Below are positions 22,126-34,432 of a stretch of DNA of 64,000 nt, one piece after another; the stretch's first letter is position 1; the number at the start of each line of letters is the position of its first letter. The stretch comes from Oscheius tipulae (Eukaryota; Nematoda; Chromadorea; Rhabditida; Rhabditidae). The stretch spans positions 9,238,001 through 9,302,000 of the forward strand of contig JASJZH010000006.1 of the NCBI GenBank assembly GCA_037178975.1, given 5' to 3'. The position numbers and the translations under genes are program-made. The notes under the pieces are model-generated. The model had not been told where the DNA came from. It saw only the letters and a program-made list of their open reading frames with translations, and did no database searches.

Positions 22126-24357
22126 ATGCTTGACAAAATAGCAGTCATAGCGGTTCTCCCACTAGTTTCCGCTGCCGACACTTGCATGAGGTTCTTAATT
22201 TTGTTTTTTTAGCCAAATTATTATTTAGCAATCCCCAACTTCTTGGTGTCATTTTTGGCTCAGTTGCGGCAGCTCTTCTGCTGTGTGCAGCAGTAGCTGG
22301 AGCGCTTTGGTTCTGTACGGCCAGAACCAATCCTAAGAAGGGAGAGCCCAAAGCAGCATATACTAATACCGCCTGTGATGTTGCAGAGAATGGCTGTACC
22401 GCAAAGCCTAATGTCAGAGATCAGGCAAATAATTTAAAAAGTGCGTATTATTCTCTAATTTAGATGACCAAAATCGATTCGTTTAAAGCAAGGAACGGTG
22501 CTCTTGATGTCGGAACACAGAAATCGTTCAGCACCCAGAATATCAACGAAGTTTTAAACCTTTGAACATTTCCAAAAAAAATTTCAAGGTCGACGGCAAA
22601 GTTGGAGTTCAGTTGAACGGGGAAGACCTCGGCGGTCTTGGATTCAACATCCAAGGCAATATGACCGACGGTATTTTCGTAAAGACCGTTCATCCTAAGG
22701 GACCAGCTGAACAGTGCGGAAACATTCTCCAAGGTCAGTTGCAAAGGTCACGGCACGTGCAACGGATCACGGTTTAAGGAGATCGGATCAAATCATTGAC
22801 TATCAGTTTCGAAAACATGGTTTATGAAGACGCTGTCACTTTACTAAGCTATGCTTCTCCGTACAAAGTAAAGCTAGAGTTGGAGAGAAAGTTGGAAGAT
22901 GCTCCCACAGAGTCCGAAGAGGCTGGCAGTCCTCGGGTTCATCCTCTGTTCCGAAGCAATACGTTGACTAATATTCATTTTAGCCCAGTTGGGTAAGTAC
23001 GATTACTTTAAAGACAGCGACGAAATTACACGAGAGACAGAGACGCAAAAAGACAGAAATACAGGAAGACAGAAAGACAGAGACACAGAGAAACTTATTT
23101 AGCCTTTCAGATGCTCCCCTCTTCGTTCCGCTTCGGAGACTACTACTCAAGTGCACGGTCTCCCAGAAAGACCGAAATCCATGGTAACTGTTGAGGAGAA
23201 GGCAGAACCAGTTGAAGAAAAGCCTCTAGTGCCAGAACACAAGAAAGTTAGTGATTCGGAGCCTGACAGCACCACGGGTAACCCTTTTTTGATTGAGTAA
23301 ATTTTTCAAATTTAGGTGCAGAGGCCGATATTTCCAAGCAAGATTCCTCGGACGACCTTAGCTCTACGTACAGAGAGAGTCTGGACGATGCTGGCACGGG
23401 AACTGAGTCTGTAGCTTCTTCCGAAGAGATCAGTCAATCAACTCTTCCCGACAGAATTGAGGTAAGGCTCTAGTAGATTCAAGAAAATTTTGTAGATCTC
23501 TGAAATCATTACGGACGAGATCCACGAGACGATTGGCCCTGTTTCTCCTAAAGCAGAATACTGTAGTGCTCTTCCGCCGAAACCGAGGAAAATTGTTTCA
23601 AGGGTGAGGTTTTCGAATATTGTGTGACATTCATTTTTAGTCACCTTCTCCAAAAATGATCTCAAAGCCTCCAACACCACCTCCTTCTCGTGCTTCGCCC
23701 GTAAAGAAGGCTGAAAGTCCTGTCCTTGTTTCTTCAATACCTTCGACTCCCGAGACCAGTGCTATTCCTATCCGTAGAGAACAGAGCAGGAGTCGGATAG
23801 TGAGTCAAACTATTTAGTATGATTGGCATGCGGGTCCGGCCGGATAGCAAGTTTTTTCTACCGGATAGCAGTACATCATCTGTCACGGTCTCAACTCGTT
23901 TCTTTCAGACACCGCCGTCGCCACCGCGCGCCCCGGAGATCACGGAGACACGTGTATCGCGTATACCTAAACGTAGTGACAGCGTGAAGACACCTGTCTT
24001 GGAAAGGAAGCTTCCAAGCATTCCTCGGAGGAGTCCCTCTTTGGAAAAGGTAGGAGAGATCATTTGATCCTGGACCCACAGTTGTTTGAAGAGAAATGAT
24101 GATGACGTATGGAGTCGGTTGTACCAGGAGAAAAAGGGAGCCCTGAAAAAAACGCGGGAGCCAATGAGCAGTGATGCGACTTCACCGAGGATATCTCGAA
24201 CACCCAGTGGTGACAGGTGATGAGTTTAGAAAGAGGACAACCCGAACGGTCTTGTAGATTCAATACACTGGGTCGAGAGAAGAGAGACCGCCTTGCGGCT
24301 AACCAAGAAACACTTGACCGTCAAACAGAAGAGCTTCGTCGACTCGGCGTTCTTTAA
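22126..24357 (+). CDS. Single-pass membrane protein with cytoplasmic PDZ domain and Pro/Ser-rich tail
   Basis: The ATG at 22126, just after TTTTCCAG, begins MLDKIAVIAVLPLVSAADTC, a signal peptide. Only a few residues follow before the TM helix (LLGVIFGSVAAALLLCAAVA) and a cytoplasmic stretch with KKGEPK. The PDZ domain follows, split by introns. It has the carboxylate-binding loop GLGFNIQGN, the strand GIFVKTVHPKGPAEQCG, then LQGDRIKSLTISFENM and VTLLSYASPYKVKLELE. The tail is acidic then Pro/Ser/Arg-rich (KPPTPPPSRASPVKK; TPPSPPRAPEITETR; KLPSIPRRSPSLEK), ending LDRQTEELRRLGVL and the TAA at 24355-24357. PDZ domains bind the C-termini of partner proteins, so this is probably a membrane-anchored scaffold. 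I know no named family with a near-absent ectodomain, one TM and one PDZ in this order. Introns are 38-48 nt except one carrying the GACAGA repeat. Confidence 0.8.
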
Positions 24358-25871
24358 ACCCGATACCGCTTTCATCCCCCTCAAGTTCTTGCCCTGACCT
24401 ATCGGTGCTCTCTATCTCTATCTCTCTCTTTCTGTTTTCTATCTTGCCCACTTCCCGTTGCTTCTCCTGAATCATATATCTATTTATTGCCCTCTACTAT
24501 ATATAAAAAGTCGACTTGAACCATCATCACCTCGAGACAGTTGTGGTGCGGGTAAACAGCGTGTTGTTGGGGCGTGTCGGCCCACGCTTGCCAACTGACT
24601 GCTCCTCCATGCCTCGCACAGGTTGGTCCTGCATAATCTTTTTTGAAATCACCAGAAAAGCTCGAAATATGGCATATCTTAGCTATACAGAAGACTGAAA
24701 ATGGTGTTAAATGGCTCTAAGAACAGGCTACAGTTTAGATCGGTTACTGTATGACAGTACAACTGTTTTTGGAAGGGCTTAAAACAAAAGTTTCTTAAGG
24801 TAGTGCCCAGTATAAACCTGGATAATAATACTCAAGTTTCTAAAATGATTTCGGCTGTTAGTCCTCATCTCCCCGTTGCATTTTTTGCCGTATTGGCTAA
24901 GTGCTCTTAAAGAAAAATCAAGCAAATATCTCTATCCTCTACCGCCGTTTGACAAACACCGGGGCTGAACTATGGTAAAAGCATTAAGATCCCCCCAGAT
25001 CATCGAAACGTCACAACCGAGTCACGCAGAAACGTGGTTGTAGGCTATCGAATTACTACTTGACTCTTGGCGTCTTTTAATTCAGGTCCCCTTATTGACT
25101 CTCAACTGACCCTCACAATTTGTATTGTTGAAGGACCGAGAGTGATAGAGCATTTTTCTCCTCCCCCGCGGCAGCCAGCACATTTGCTCATCTGAAAAAC
25201 GGCCATCAGCTGGGCCAATGTGAAAATTTGAAAGATGCTTGAGGATCTGCAGGGGACATTAAGCGTAATGTTACGTGCTTTTTTTTGATGCTAGAAAGAA
25301 ATTTAACCTTCTTTAATTATAAACTTTTCGATAGCCTTCACAGCTGTAGTAAATATTGGAGGTACTTAAGCCATAATCACAAAATGTAAAAAGATGTGTT
25401 TTGACAAAAAGAAACAACTTTAAATTTTGTGTGTTACGATTATTTGAAGATTTGGAAACTGTTTGCTTAGAGCGTATTTGATAGGCAGATATCATAAGGC
25501 AAAGTTACAACTTGACTAGCAACATCAAGCTATGAAAATCCAATAAAAGCTTTCCTAGAACTAATCACCCTGTTTACTTTTCCCGAACTGAGCTCCTCAC
25601 AAGCTTTTGACCAGTTTAAAAATGCTTTATGTGAGCAGCTGTTGATCTTTCGTCCCCATTTGCACAATCTTTCCCCATTAGTTTGCACCTCGGTACACAG
25701 GCGGGCTCTTCAAAAACTGTAGTGAATAAAGTGCAAATCACTCAAACTTTTGAGAGTTATATTTTATTTGGCTAGATTAACATCTGAGCATAGAAGACTG
25801 GAAGCAGCTGTTTGATCTTTTACTGGAATGATAGGCAGCATGGGGGCACAAAGTCTATCAATCATTTCCAG
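24358..25871. other. Intergenic or long 5' intron, nothing recognised
   Basis: AT-rich sequence between the PDZ gene and the first placed exon of the next gene. It may contain unplaced 5' exons of the downstream gene, since that exon opens at an acceptor rather than a start codon. Confidence 0.4.
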
Positions 25872-28800
25872 CCTGGGAACGACACGATGACACCTCTTCG
25901 GAGGAGGAATCCGATGATGAAATTGTCCTTCCGAGGGCCAAGCACGGTTTCAAGGTAGCGGCCAAGCCAGCAGCAACTCCTGCTGCTACCCCCCAACAAG
26001 CAAAAACGGCTGTGTTGTCTGAAATCAAGGGGATTGCTTCTCAAGCTCAAGGTAGATGAATCTATTCTCTGAACAGTGTCATTTCAGCGAATGAAGTGGT
26101 TGTGCAGGCACAGGCCACGGTGAGTAAGACTCCGGAAGAGATCAAGGCTTTGGAGGAACGCCAGAAAATGCTCCAGCAACAAGCCTTGGCCAAGGTATAA
26201 GTTTCTTGTATGAAATTGACTCTGTCAGCTTGTAACTTTTGTATTCTACCTATTTTGTCAAGCTGTCACAATCTCATTCTGTTGCTAGCAATCCCGTTAT
26301 CCCAGTCATCCTGATTCTGTTAACATGCCCTTGGCTTGAAACTGTTCGAACTCTACTTATGCCAATGTTTTCACCTACTTCACATTCGTTTGGTCCAATC
26401 TATACTCGACTAGTGGCTTCTTTGCCACTCTGTCTCTCACAACGCTGTCTCTTTCGTCCAGTTCTTTTTCATACGTTCTCTGTCAATTTGCTGTTCTGTC
26501 TCTATCAAATTATCCTGTCCCTACTTTCATTATGATCAAAGAACAGAACTTCCAATAGTTCACAAAAACAGTAATTTTCAGGCTCAGCAAGCTGCTGCCA
26601 TACAAGCTGCCGCTGCAAAGGCTGCTCAAGCTGCTCAAGCTGCCCAAGCTCAACAGATTCAACAGCAACAACAACAGTCAGCTCAACAGCAGACTCAAGC
26701 TCAGGCACAAGCACAGGCGGAAGCTCAAAAAAAGGCAGCTGAAGCTCAAGCTGAAGTCCAGCGCCGAGTCCAGGAGGCTCAAGCGGCTGCGATAGCTCAA
26801 GCTAAGGCAGCACACGAGGAGGCAGTGAGAAAGGCCCAAGAACAGTCCAAAGCGCAGCAAGCGGAGCAATTGAAGGCAGGTACTCACACAGCGACGTATT
26901 CTATATGGATGGTTCAGAAGCAGCAGGAAGCTATTGCTAAAGCGCAGGCTGAGGCGAGGGCTGTGCAGGAGCGTGCACAGGCTGAGGCTCGCGCGAATGC
27001 TGCCAAAGCTCAAGCTGATGCGCTGGCAAGAGCTAATGCTGCTAAAGCACAGGCTGAAGCAGCAGCCCGTGCTAAGCAACTGCAGGCAAATGGAAGTTTG
27101 CCTCAGCAGACGACAACCCAAGTAACTTCTCAAACTAACAAGGTCATACAGCAGACGACGGTCCAGCAAACTACTACACAGAGTCAGATTCCACAAAGAG
27201 TTGATGCGCAGCAAGCGAATGGAACGGTTGCTAGTGGTCAGCCTCAGCAACAGCCAAAATGGGGAAGACCGGCTCAACAACAGGCACAGGCTCAACAGCC
27301 AGTGCAACAGGCTGCTCCAGCACAACCAGTTCAACAGCAGCCCAGATGGGGTCAGCCAGCTCAAAAGGCAGCTCAACCCACACAGGCAGCCCAGACTCCT
27401 GAGCCTTCTGCTGCTACAGTTCAACAGCAGCCACAGCAGCAACCAAAATGGGGTCAGCCGGCTCCAAAAGCAGCTCCAGTAGTTCAACAGGCAGCTCCAG
27501 CTCCAGCTCAAACTGTCCAGCCAGCTCAACCTCAACAGCAACCTAAATGGGGCCAGCCGGCTCAAAAATCTGATCAGCCAGCTCAGGTTCCCCAACCTGC
27601 AGCTCCTGTTCGACAACAACCACATCAGCCTCATTGGGGCAAGCCTGCCCAACAGCAGCCCCAGCAACCAGGTGCACAACAACAGCAGCAGGCGCAAAAA
27701 GTTCCACCCCAGACCCAGCCGAAATCACAACCTGCCACACCTCAAAAGAAGGCAGGCAGTGTAAGTGGCAGTATTGTGACCAAGGTCTTTGCGGAACTGT
27801 TTCTCTGTTAGTGTTTTCCATAACAGTTGTCGATTTGCATGACTGTTTCCGCATTCTAACAAACTTATTGGTTATTCTGTTTCCTCAGTTTCAATTTCAG
27901 GAAATGAAGTTTGAGCCGAGTCAAGCCGTTGGTCAGCCACGTAAGTTTTCTCCCGGTAGACAGAATGGTAAACGTTGACTCAGAGCCGAACCGTGTTCCT
28001 CAACGAGCTCCCGTCAAGGTCCAACAGCCAACATTGGAGCCTAAGGCTGCTGCGGCCCCTACTAGCGCAGCTCCCGGTCATAACATCAAAGAAACCGCCA
28101 AGGTAAGAGACACTTCCCGCCACGATTGTTTTTGAAGAGAAAGAGTGTGCCCGCGATTCTCGCCTCCCGATCATCAGCGCATAAAAATCAACAAGGCTCA
28201 GTGTAACAGAGCCGCTGCCTAATCGCCGCATGACGCTGGTTTCCTGGCCGCGATGGCAGAAAACACCTCTAGACCCAGGCGGAAATTACACTAAACTATA
28301 ATTAATACCAGTTTAATCAGACCCGTGACGATTTTCAGGTTCAAGAACAGCAATTGGCCACTGACACTTCCCGGATGCCTGCGGGAGTCGTGGCCAACAA
28401 GCCAGCCATTCGGCAGCAGAACGTTGCCGAAAAGTTCGTGGAGAAGGAAGAAGCCCAGCCGGAGATAACTCGGGTTGGTGCAGACTATCATTCAAACTAT
28501 CTTTTTGTTGATTGTTAGGGTGGCGCGAAGGCGGGACAGCTTGAGGGGGCGGTGCGCTGGGAGCAGGCAACTCAGCAGGAGCTACCTCTGATGGGTCAGG
28601 AACGTCCTTCCGCTATTCGACTTCAGGTGTTTTAACCTTTTTATTGGTTTTTAATGGCTAATATTTGAGGATGATGCTTGCTGGGTAACCCAGCAGCGCA
28701 TTCCTGCCGAACTCCAACCTCCCCAGGTTGGCAAAATCAGTATTCCCGAGTACAACGACATCCACGAAGTTCAGGTAAAGTATAATACTAAACTTTGGTT

Positions 28801-30137
28801 GTGAAGAAGCATAACTCAAGCATCCCCTCAAATTTGAGATACCACAGGTTTTAATTTTCAGTGGTTACCGAGTGGTTACTTTCTGCAATTACTCATTCGA
28901 AAAGTCTCTCAAAAACGTGCACTCTTTAAAACGTTTCGACTTGTCACACTCGTCAAAGCTCGTCATTGTTAACTACTACTTTGGTGCCAGTTCCTTTTTA
29001 TTGCTTACAGCATTGTATGTCTCCGACTAGCCATTAATACCTGATCATAAATGGCGCCTTTCAAACAATTATATGTCTGGAGCAAGAGACACTTTTTGAC
29101 ACGAGCTTTTATGTAACGACTTCATCATTTGGGGTGAGAAAAAACGAGGGTGCGCGACGTTCTCGCGAGGAGATTTTGTGCGGAGGCTGTTTGTATCCGC
29201 AGCCCTTAAAAAAGAGTAGCACCTGCTTTGAGGACAAATAGTCTAAGACGAAACTTGACTCATATCCCTCTAGAGTCTCTCGTGGGCGTTTTGGGACTGG
29301 TCTCCGAGTACTTTTGACATGATTTGACGAGTTGTTGAGAGTTACCTTTCAGCGGACTATTGTCGTAGCTCAGCCGCAAGGATACGAACGGGTCAAGTGG
29401 AACGAGTACCAGGAGGAAGCACAGCCCGAACTTGGAAACGCCCCCAGAGTCAAGACCCAGGAATGGGTGCCTTTCAACCAGGTTAGTTGACTCTTTGACC
29501 TCTTATGACGTTTAAGGAAAACACTGAACTGCAACGCAGTCTGTACCAACCTTCCCGCATTTCACGTGCCTGGCCTCCACCAGAGGACTCTTTCGAGAAA
29601 CCTCAGTAAGTTTCCAATTAACCTCAGCTACAAAATGTGTTCAGAGTACCCTGGGGAGCCAAGAAGGCTCAAGGAGATCAGGAATGGATTCATCAGGAGC
29701 AAAACGGTGTCTTGCGATCAGCTGTCTTTTCTGCCAACAAGGTCAATCGGGCTTGGCCTCCTCCAGAGGACAACCTCGAGAGAAACGGTTATGAGGTATC
29801 CCACAACATGAACGCCGTTCAGTGGCCTCCTTCGGAGTCTGAGGCTACTGAGAGAGAGCGCGTTGAGGTATGTATTATCGTTTCTCTGTTTCTCTGCCAC
29901 TTTGTCTTGGATAATATCTCCATTTAAGGTGCTGCAAAAACATATTCCCACCAGGAAAATGGAGAGACAGTGGCCTCCTCCGCCTCCCCAGTACCACGTT
30001 GTCGAGAGAACTGAGATTGTTGAGGAGACCCAGCCTCAGCAGGTAATTTATTTACTATTTCTTTAGTACATTTTGATTTTCAGGAGCCAGCGATTCCGGT
30101 GAATAGCATGAAAACTGGACAATTGGTGTCATCGTAG
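25872..30137 (+). CDS. Large Gln/Ala coiled-coil protein with repeated W motifs (5' end missing)
   Basis: The first placed exon (after TTTCCAG at 25871) reads WERHDDTSSEEESDDEIVLP, an acidic block. Next is a long Gln/Ala/Lys-rich helical region (from ALEERQKMLQQQALAK through AQAEARAVQERAQAEAR), a likely coiled coil. From about 27240 to 27660 a motif of the form QQQPKWGQPA recurs five times (WGRPA, WGQPA three times, WGKPA) in a Pro/Gln matrix. Later exons contain VKWNEYQEE, QEWVPFNQ and four related motifs: RAWPPPEDSF, RAWPPPEDNL, VQWPPSESEA and RQWPPPPPQ. The last exon ends EPAIPVNSMKTGQLVSS with TAG at 30135-30137. Repeated short Trp motifs suggest multivalent docking, perhaps to cytoskeletal or adaptor partners; that is inference. 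No family was recognised. Codon use is Gln-heavy (CAG/CAA) and the antisense frame is long but spurious. Confidence 0.75.
28795..29351 (+). other. Long intron of the W-motif gene
   Basis: An intron of about 550 nt between the exon ending YNDIHEVQ (donor GTAAAG) and the one starting RTIVVAQPQGYE (acceptor TTTCAG). It is unusually long for this window, and no nested gene was seen. Confidence 0.6.
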
Positions 30138-30954
30138 AGGTAGCAGCTCTAATTACATGCTTATAGTTATAATTGCCAAACATTATGCTTTTCTGGAATA
30201 GCTTTCAAACATTTTTGGTAACTAATGAATCTCTTTTTAGGTGTCGGCAAAGTAAGTAGCCGCGCAACTACCCCCGCTTCACAACACTGATCGTAGAGTA
30301 GTCCATCCGCTTCGATCGTAACTTCTTCACATTTGCTGTTTTTTTTTTTTTTTTTTGAATAAAAGTTTTACTTTCTCTTATTTTCTTAGCTATCCAGAAG
30401 ATGCAAATGAGACTCGGTACTAGAGAGAACTACTTACCTGAAAAGGTCCTCGCAAAGTTGTATACCAAACAGGGACAAATTTTCGATGCTCATGAGCTTT
30501 GACGAACTTGCTTGAAGAAGCTACTGTGTTTTATGAAGTCTCCCACCTGTACCGGCTTCTTAAGTTGCCGCAGTTGATCTTGAAAGCCATGTCCAGCTTG
30601 CCGCAACAAGTCAATCGAAGTGGCACCGATGAACACGATCTGGGAGAGATCAGTGTGCTTCAGATGATCTTATCAAATTGTGTGTGTTTATCTTCAAGAC
30701 TTGAAGCATGAGTTTGGTTGAAATAAGATGGATACAAGGTTTGGCATAAACCACGCAGTAGTATCAAAACGCTGTAGACAGTTTGTTGGTCCTTCTTGTC
30801 CGTCTTTGTTTCATTTTGAGAGAATGACTAATGCGAAAACAACGCCAGTACATAAGCGAGTCACTCTTCCGAGAAATGATGTTTTTCCTCATTTGTTATG
30901 TTTCTCTGAAACGCTTTCGCTTTTTTGAACATTACGAGTTTAGGGTGACCCAGC
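30138..30954. other. Intergenic, with poly-T run and AATAAA signal
   Basis: It holds a run of 18 T near 30339-30356 followed at once by GAATAAAAG, a plausible polyadenylation signal for the W-motif gene. A short open frame near 30401-30502 (MQMRLGTRENYLPEK ... IFDAHEL) could be a small exon but stands alone. Confidence 0.5.
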
Positions 30955-31789
30955 ATGTTCGGCTCCCTACTGCTTTTTTTGGGCTGTACGTTCTCTGAAG
31001 TTTATACATACTGCCCGGAGCAAGCCCAATACGGAACTCTTTGTGATTATGGTACTCGAGAATCACCATCATATGCCCGTACTCCTGAGAGGCAACCTCC
31101 TTATGGGTCATATGTTCCGTTCAAAGCCTACCTATCTCCTCTGGCATTTTTACAGACAAATGAGAGGGTAACGAGATTCCGACTTAAGTTCTTCTTACAC
31201 TGTTCGCTAGGACCTTTCGACTTCAAAATAACAGTTGTAGAGGTGTGCCAATGTCCTTTGCAGCACATCGTTAGCTTTTAAGGATGATGGTCTTTCGTGG
31301 CTTGATGACTATGTTACTTCAACCAGGGGAACCAGTATTCTGTCAGAGCATGGTCATTATGCCCAGGGAGATATATATCACGAGTTTCGTGGTAGCGAAT
31401 ACGGAGACTTTGGTCATGATTATGAGTTCAAGACGAAAATTGTGCACAACTGTGGCGGGGAACAAAAAGTACAAGTTCATATGAATGACTGCGATATAGA
31501 TGAAAGATGCGATATCAGTATAGCAGCTTCATTGGTCAGCGGCGAATGGGACAATAGCAAAGGCTCCGGACTTCTCGAACATTATCCTACAATTGGACTA
31601 CGCGGAAACGACCGAAGCACTCCATTAACCTGGGCAAATGATCAAAATCCGAGATTTCACGATTGGAAACCTAAACTGTTTGAAAATGTCGAGGAAACCA
31701 CGTCTACATGGCAGAATGACCAAGAACCAAGAATTCCCGAGTGGCACACTACTTCTGGACCTACAGGAAATGATAACAAGCTCAGATAA
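30955..31789 (+). CDS. Secreted acidic protein, about 260 aa
   Basis: The ATG at 30955 opens a signal peptide (MFGSLLLFLGCTFSEVYT), then YCPEQAQYGTLCDYGTRES and a Tyr/Pro-rich segment (PERQPPYGSYVPFKAYLS). After one or two short introns (acceptor CTTTTAAG at about 31283) the frame continues DDGLSWLDDYVTSTRG. It then gives HGHYAQGDIYHEFRGSEYG, a Cys-containing segment (IVHNCGGEQK; NDCDIDERCDIS), and two imperfect repeats, TWANDQNPRFHDW and TWQNDQEPRIPEW. It stops at 31787-31789. An extracellular location is inferred from the signal peptide. No domain was recognised. The junction near 31165-31208 is uncertain: the sequence reads through without a stop there, so a first intron may not exist. Confidence 0.65.
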
Positions 31790-32367
31790 CAATATAATAT
31801 CCTGGTTTCAGTTTCAGTAGTAAACTTTATTTGAACTTTGTATCCCGTTTTCCGGTTGTAAAAAGTCCAGTCAGGCCTGGCTAAGCATTCAGCGCTCCTG
31901 GGTCGGAAGGAAATTTTCCGAGTCTAGGCTACATTTTCCGGTTTCACGATGTTTTGCAAAGTTGTAGATCTTTTTAGACTCTACAACATTGCAGAACATC
32001 GCGAAGCGATCATTACCGCGAAACGGACGTTATTAGGTGTGCTGCCCAACCCGGACAGGACGGGCCGAAGGCACATATTACATGACTTTAGATAGCTTTG
32101 CGTGGTGCAGAAGGCGCATCTTTTGTCCCCTGGACAGTGCCTACATTGCGGAATACTAATAAGCGGCATGTACGCATTAAAAGACTATTGACTTTGTATT
32201 CCTTCCTTTTTTGTCGCTGTCTCCCTGCTTTCAATGCCTCTTTCGAACAAAACCTATCTTACAGGGTAACTTCATAATGCTTGTGTTTTGGGACCTCTGA
32301 AGGCACCGCAAACCCTTCTATGGCCATAGGACATTATAAACTCAATAGCAAGGTCAAGTAAGCTGTG
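31790..32367. other. Intergenic, nothing secure
   Basis: A minus-strand open frame at 31981-32169 is Cys-rich (QCRHCPGDKRCAFCTTQ) and could be a remnant of a zinc-knuckle-like sequence. It is too short and isolated to call. Confidence 0.4.
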
Positions 32368-32642
32368 TTACCTGAACAAAAGAGGTAGAAGATACGTGGT
32401 CCATTGAGCAGAAGATCTCGGTAGGCTGTTGCTAGGTGCAAAACAGCTGTAAATACAACCTTCAGCAATCGAAAATGTAGTTACCTCGTAAGAAAGAATA
32501 ACTTCACCACTCGGATAGGTGATCGAGTCACCAACAGCGATATCATATTCATTTTTTCGAGAATCTCTTAACTGAAGCATCGACGTTTATGTTGAAAATA
32601 TCGATCACTTACGATGTCTATTCAACTTTCAGTTTAGGAGGC

Positions 32643-33714
32643 GGATTCCGTGCGTATTTTCATGGCTGAAGACTGCCATATCTCAGCTTCTGAAGACATT
32701 CCGTATAAGGCTTTCTGAAATAGCGCAAACAAACCTTTCACATCTTCTGAATTCGATAGAAAGATAGCTTCTTCTTGCTCGAAAGGTCTCTTCTTCTCCT
32801 CGCGATCGTTTGCTTCGGCCTTCTGCAATAAGGATCTTTCAAGCAAAAACTCGGCTTTAACTCGGCTTTAAGTTTAACTCCACTTTCCCAATCGAACTGA
32901 GTTTCCCAACCATCTTAATAGTACTAACAAGAGGGTTAGAGGAAGCAATTGGACAGATTATAAGAGAAGAAGACGACTTGAGAACAAATAAGTGACTGTT
33001 TAGGAGCAAGGCAGTCGTTGACAGTAAGTGTTTCATCTGTTTCAAACTCGGTTTACACACTGCTACGCAACAAAATGAACTCCTGTCCTATCTGCTCAAG
33101 AAATGACGCGCGAAAAATTGTTAAAAGCGCTTTGCGCTAGTGGAGTGCAAAGCCATATCATACAGCACTGGTGCAATTTTCTGTTCAAAAAGGTCTTAGT
33201 CAGTCTGTTAGGTCAGTTGATTTCTTACTAGAACTCGGAATCTCAGAATGTGAGTTATAGAGGATAGGGAGAGACAGAGGTTTTTGGTCAAAAAAGTCTT
33301 ACATCCAGGGGTTCTGTTTCCAAAACATTTAGTTTAACTACCCTACAGGCATAAAACAAAAAAAGTACTTACCGTGTGATCCACGCCCCTCCACGCGAAT
33401 CGCCCCTCTTGATCCTTCCTCCTCTGGTGTCACCTCATTGATCGGCTCGTTCTCCTTGTTTTCCAGATCTGGAAATAGCAAATAATGTTGTGGAAGAGGT
33501 CTACTATAAGAAAGAAAACTGAAAATGTGAGGAAAAACCCTAAACGTTTCGAGCATTTCATGAGGATTTATGACAGAAGGGAGGCCAAGACTGATTATGC
33601 ATAGAGCCAAGTGCGCGTTTTTGAATTTGCGTTGGAAACTGGGAACGTTGAGGTCACAGGATCTTTTCGTATTATTTGAGACTTTACATGTATTTTCTCG
33701 CTTTCTGGGCATCT
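32643..33714 (-). CDS. Possible small charged protein (weak multi-exon model)
   Basis: On the minus strand a possible start exon at 33714 (MPRKRENT, after TTTTAG) splices in phase to an exon at about 33374-33469. That exon reads ENKENEPINEVTPEEEG and ends VEGRGSHG at a GTAAGT donor. Further down, an exon near 32730-32825 (KAEANDREEKKRPFEQEEA) follows an ATTGCAG acceptor, and the frame can reach a TAA near 32643 (MKIRTESAS). The product would be short, charged and without a recognisable domain. The phase between the second and third exons is not proven. An additional exon-like piece at 32486-32580 (SRKNEYDIAVGDSITYPSG) may belong to this or another gene. Confidence 0.35.
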
Positions 33715-34360
33715 AAAATCAACTCCACCTTAAAAACTACCCTTAGTGCGCCTAATTTGACACAAAAATTAGTGTGAAAACTGAAAAAAAAATGCTTTAC
33801 GGTGGGAAGAAGATTGTACTGCCTATATTCTTGATTTTTATTAAAATTTTTCGCTACAAACTAGGCGCAACAGGTGTATAACTCGAGTCGATTAAAAGCA
33901 CTTAGAAGTAGGAGGGATGAAAAGCAGTCACCGAATTTAGAAAAGAAAAAAATTCCTCGCAAATTTTCAGTTTTATTTGACAAACAGGGCAAGTATCGTG
34001 GTTTTCTGATTGTAAAGAAGATGTCTCAACTGCTCGTCAACGTTTTGAAACAAAAAAAAACGATTTGAAGCAGAAAGATACAAATAACAAGGGACTTTTC
34101 CGAGATTTAGAGCTCACAACGGACTTTGGGGATTGGTAATCAGACTATCATGATTTCTATTGGTAAATAGTGTTTCTGCCATGCCAGAAATTAACTGAGT
34201 AATTTTGCTTTGAAAGCAATTAAGTTGTTACAAAGAAACTATCTATTTTTTTATTTTAAAACTTGTACAGTAATTATAGCTTTTAGGAAAGTGAAAATTT
34301 GAAACTGCCAGACCTGCGGCTACAAAAGCCATCCGAATAAGGTTTTCCGTGATTAGAATT

Positions 34361-34432
34361 AGAAAGACGGAGAGACAGAAACGGAGAGACGGAGAGACAG
34401 AGGGACAGAGAAAGGAAGACAGATAGAGAGAT
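34361..34432. repeat. GAGACAGA-type repeat, intergenic
   Basis: Imperfect units (AAGACGGA, GAGACAGA, GAGACGGA, GGGACAGA) of the same kind as the intron repeats at 5.2, 23.0 and 42.9 kb. It lies downstream of the GSKIP-family gene. Confidence 0.85.

Noticed and set aside
22190-22213. A 22-nt intron near the start of the PDZ gene
   Set aside because: It leaves an in-frame stop. A 38-nt intron ending TATTTAG gives the membrane helix in frame.
26678-27697. A 339-codon minus-strand open frame rich in Leu/Ser/Arg
   Set aside because: It is the antisense shadow of the Gln/Ala/Pro-rich exon. CAG/GCT-rich sense codons give Leu/Ser/Arg without stops. The sense strand has splice sites and repeated motifs.
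31981-32169. A zinc-knuckle retroelement Gag
   Set aside because: The Cys spacing is not a CCHC knuckle, and no polymerase or LTR sequence accompanies it.
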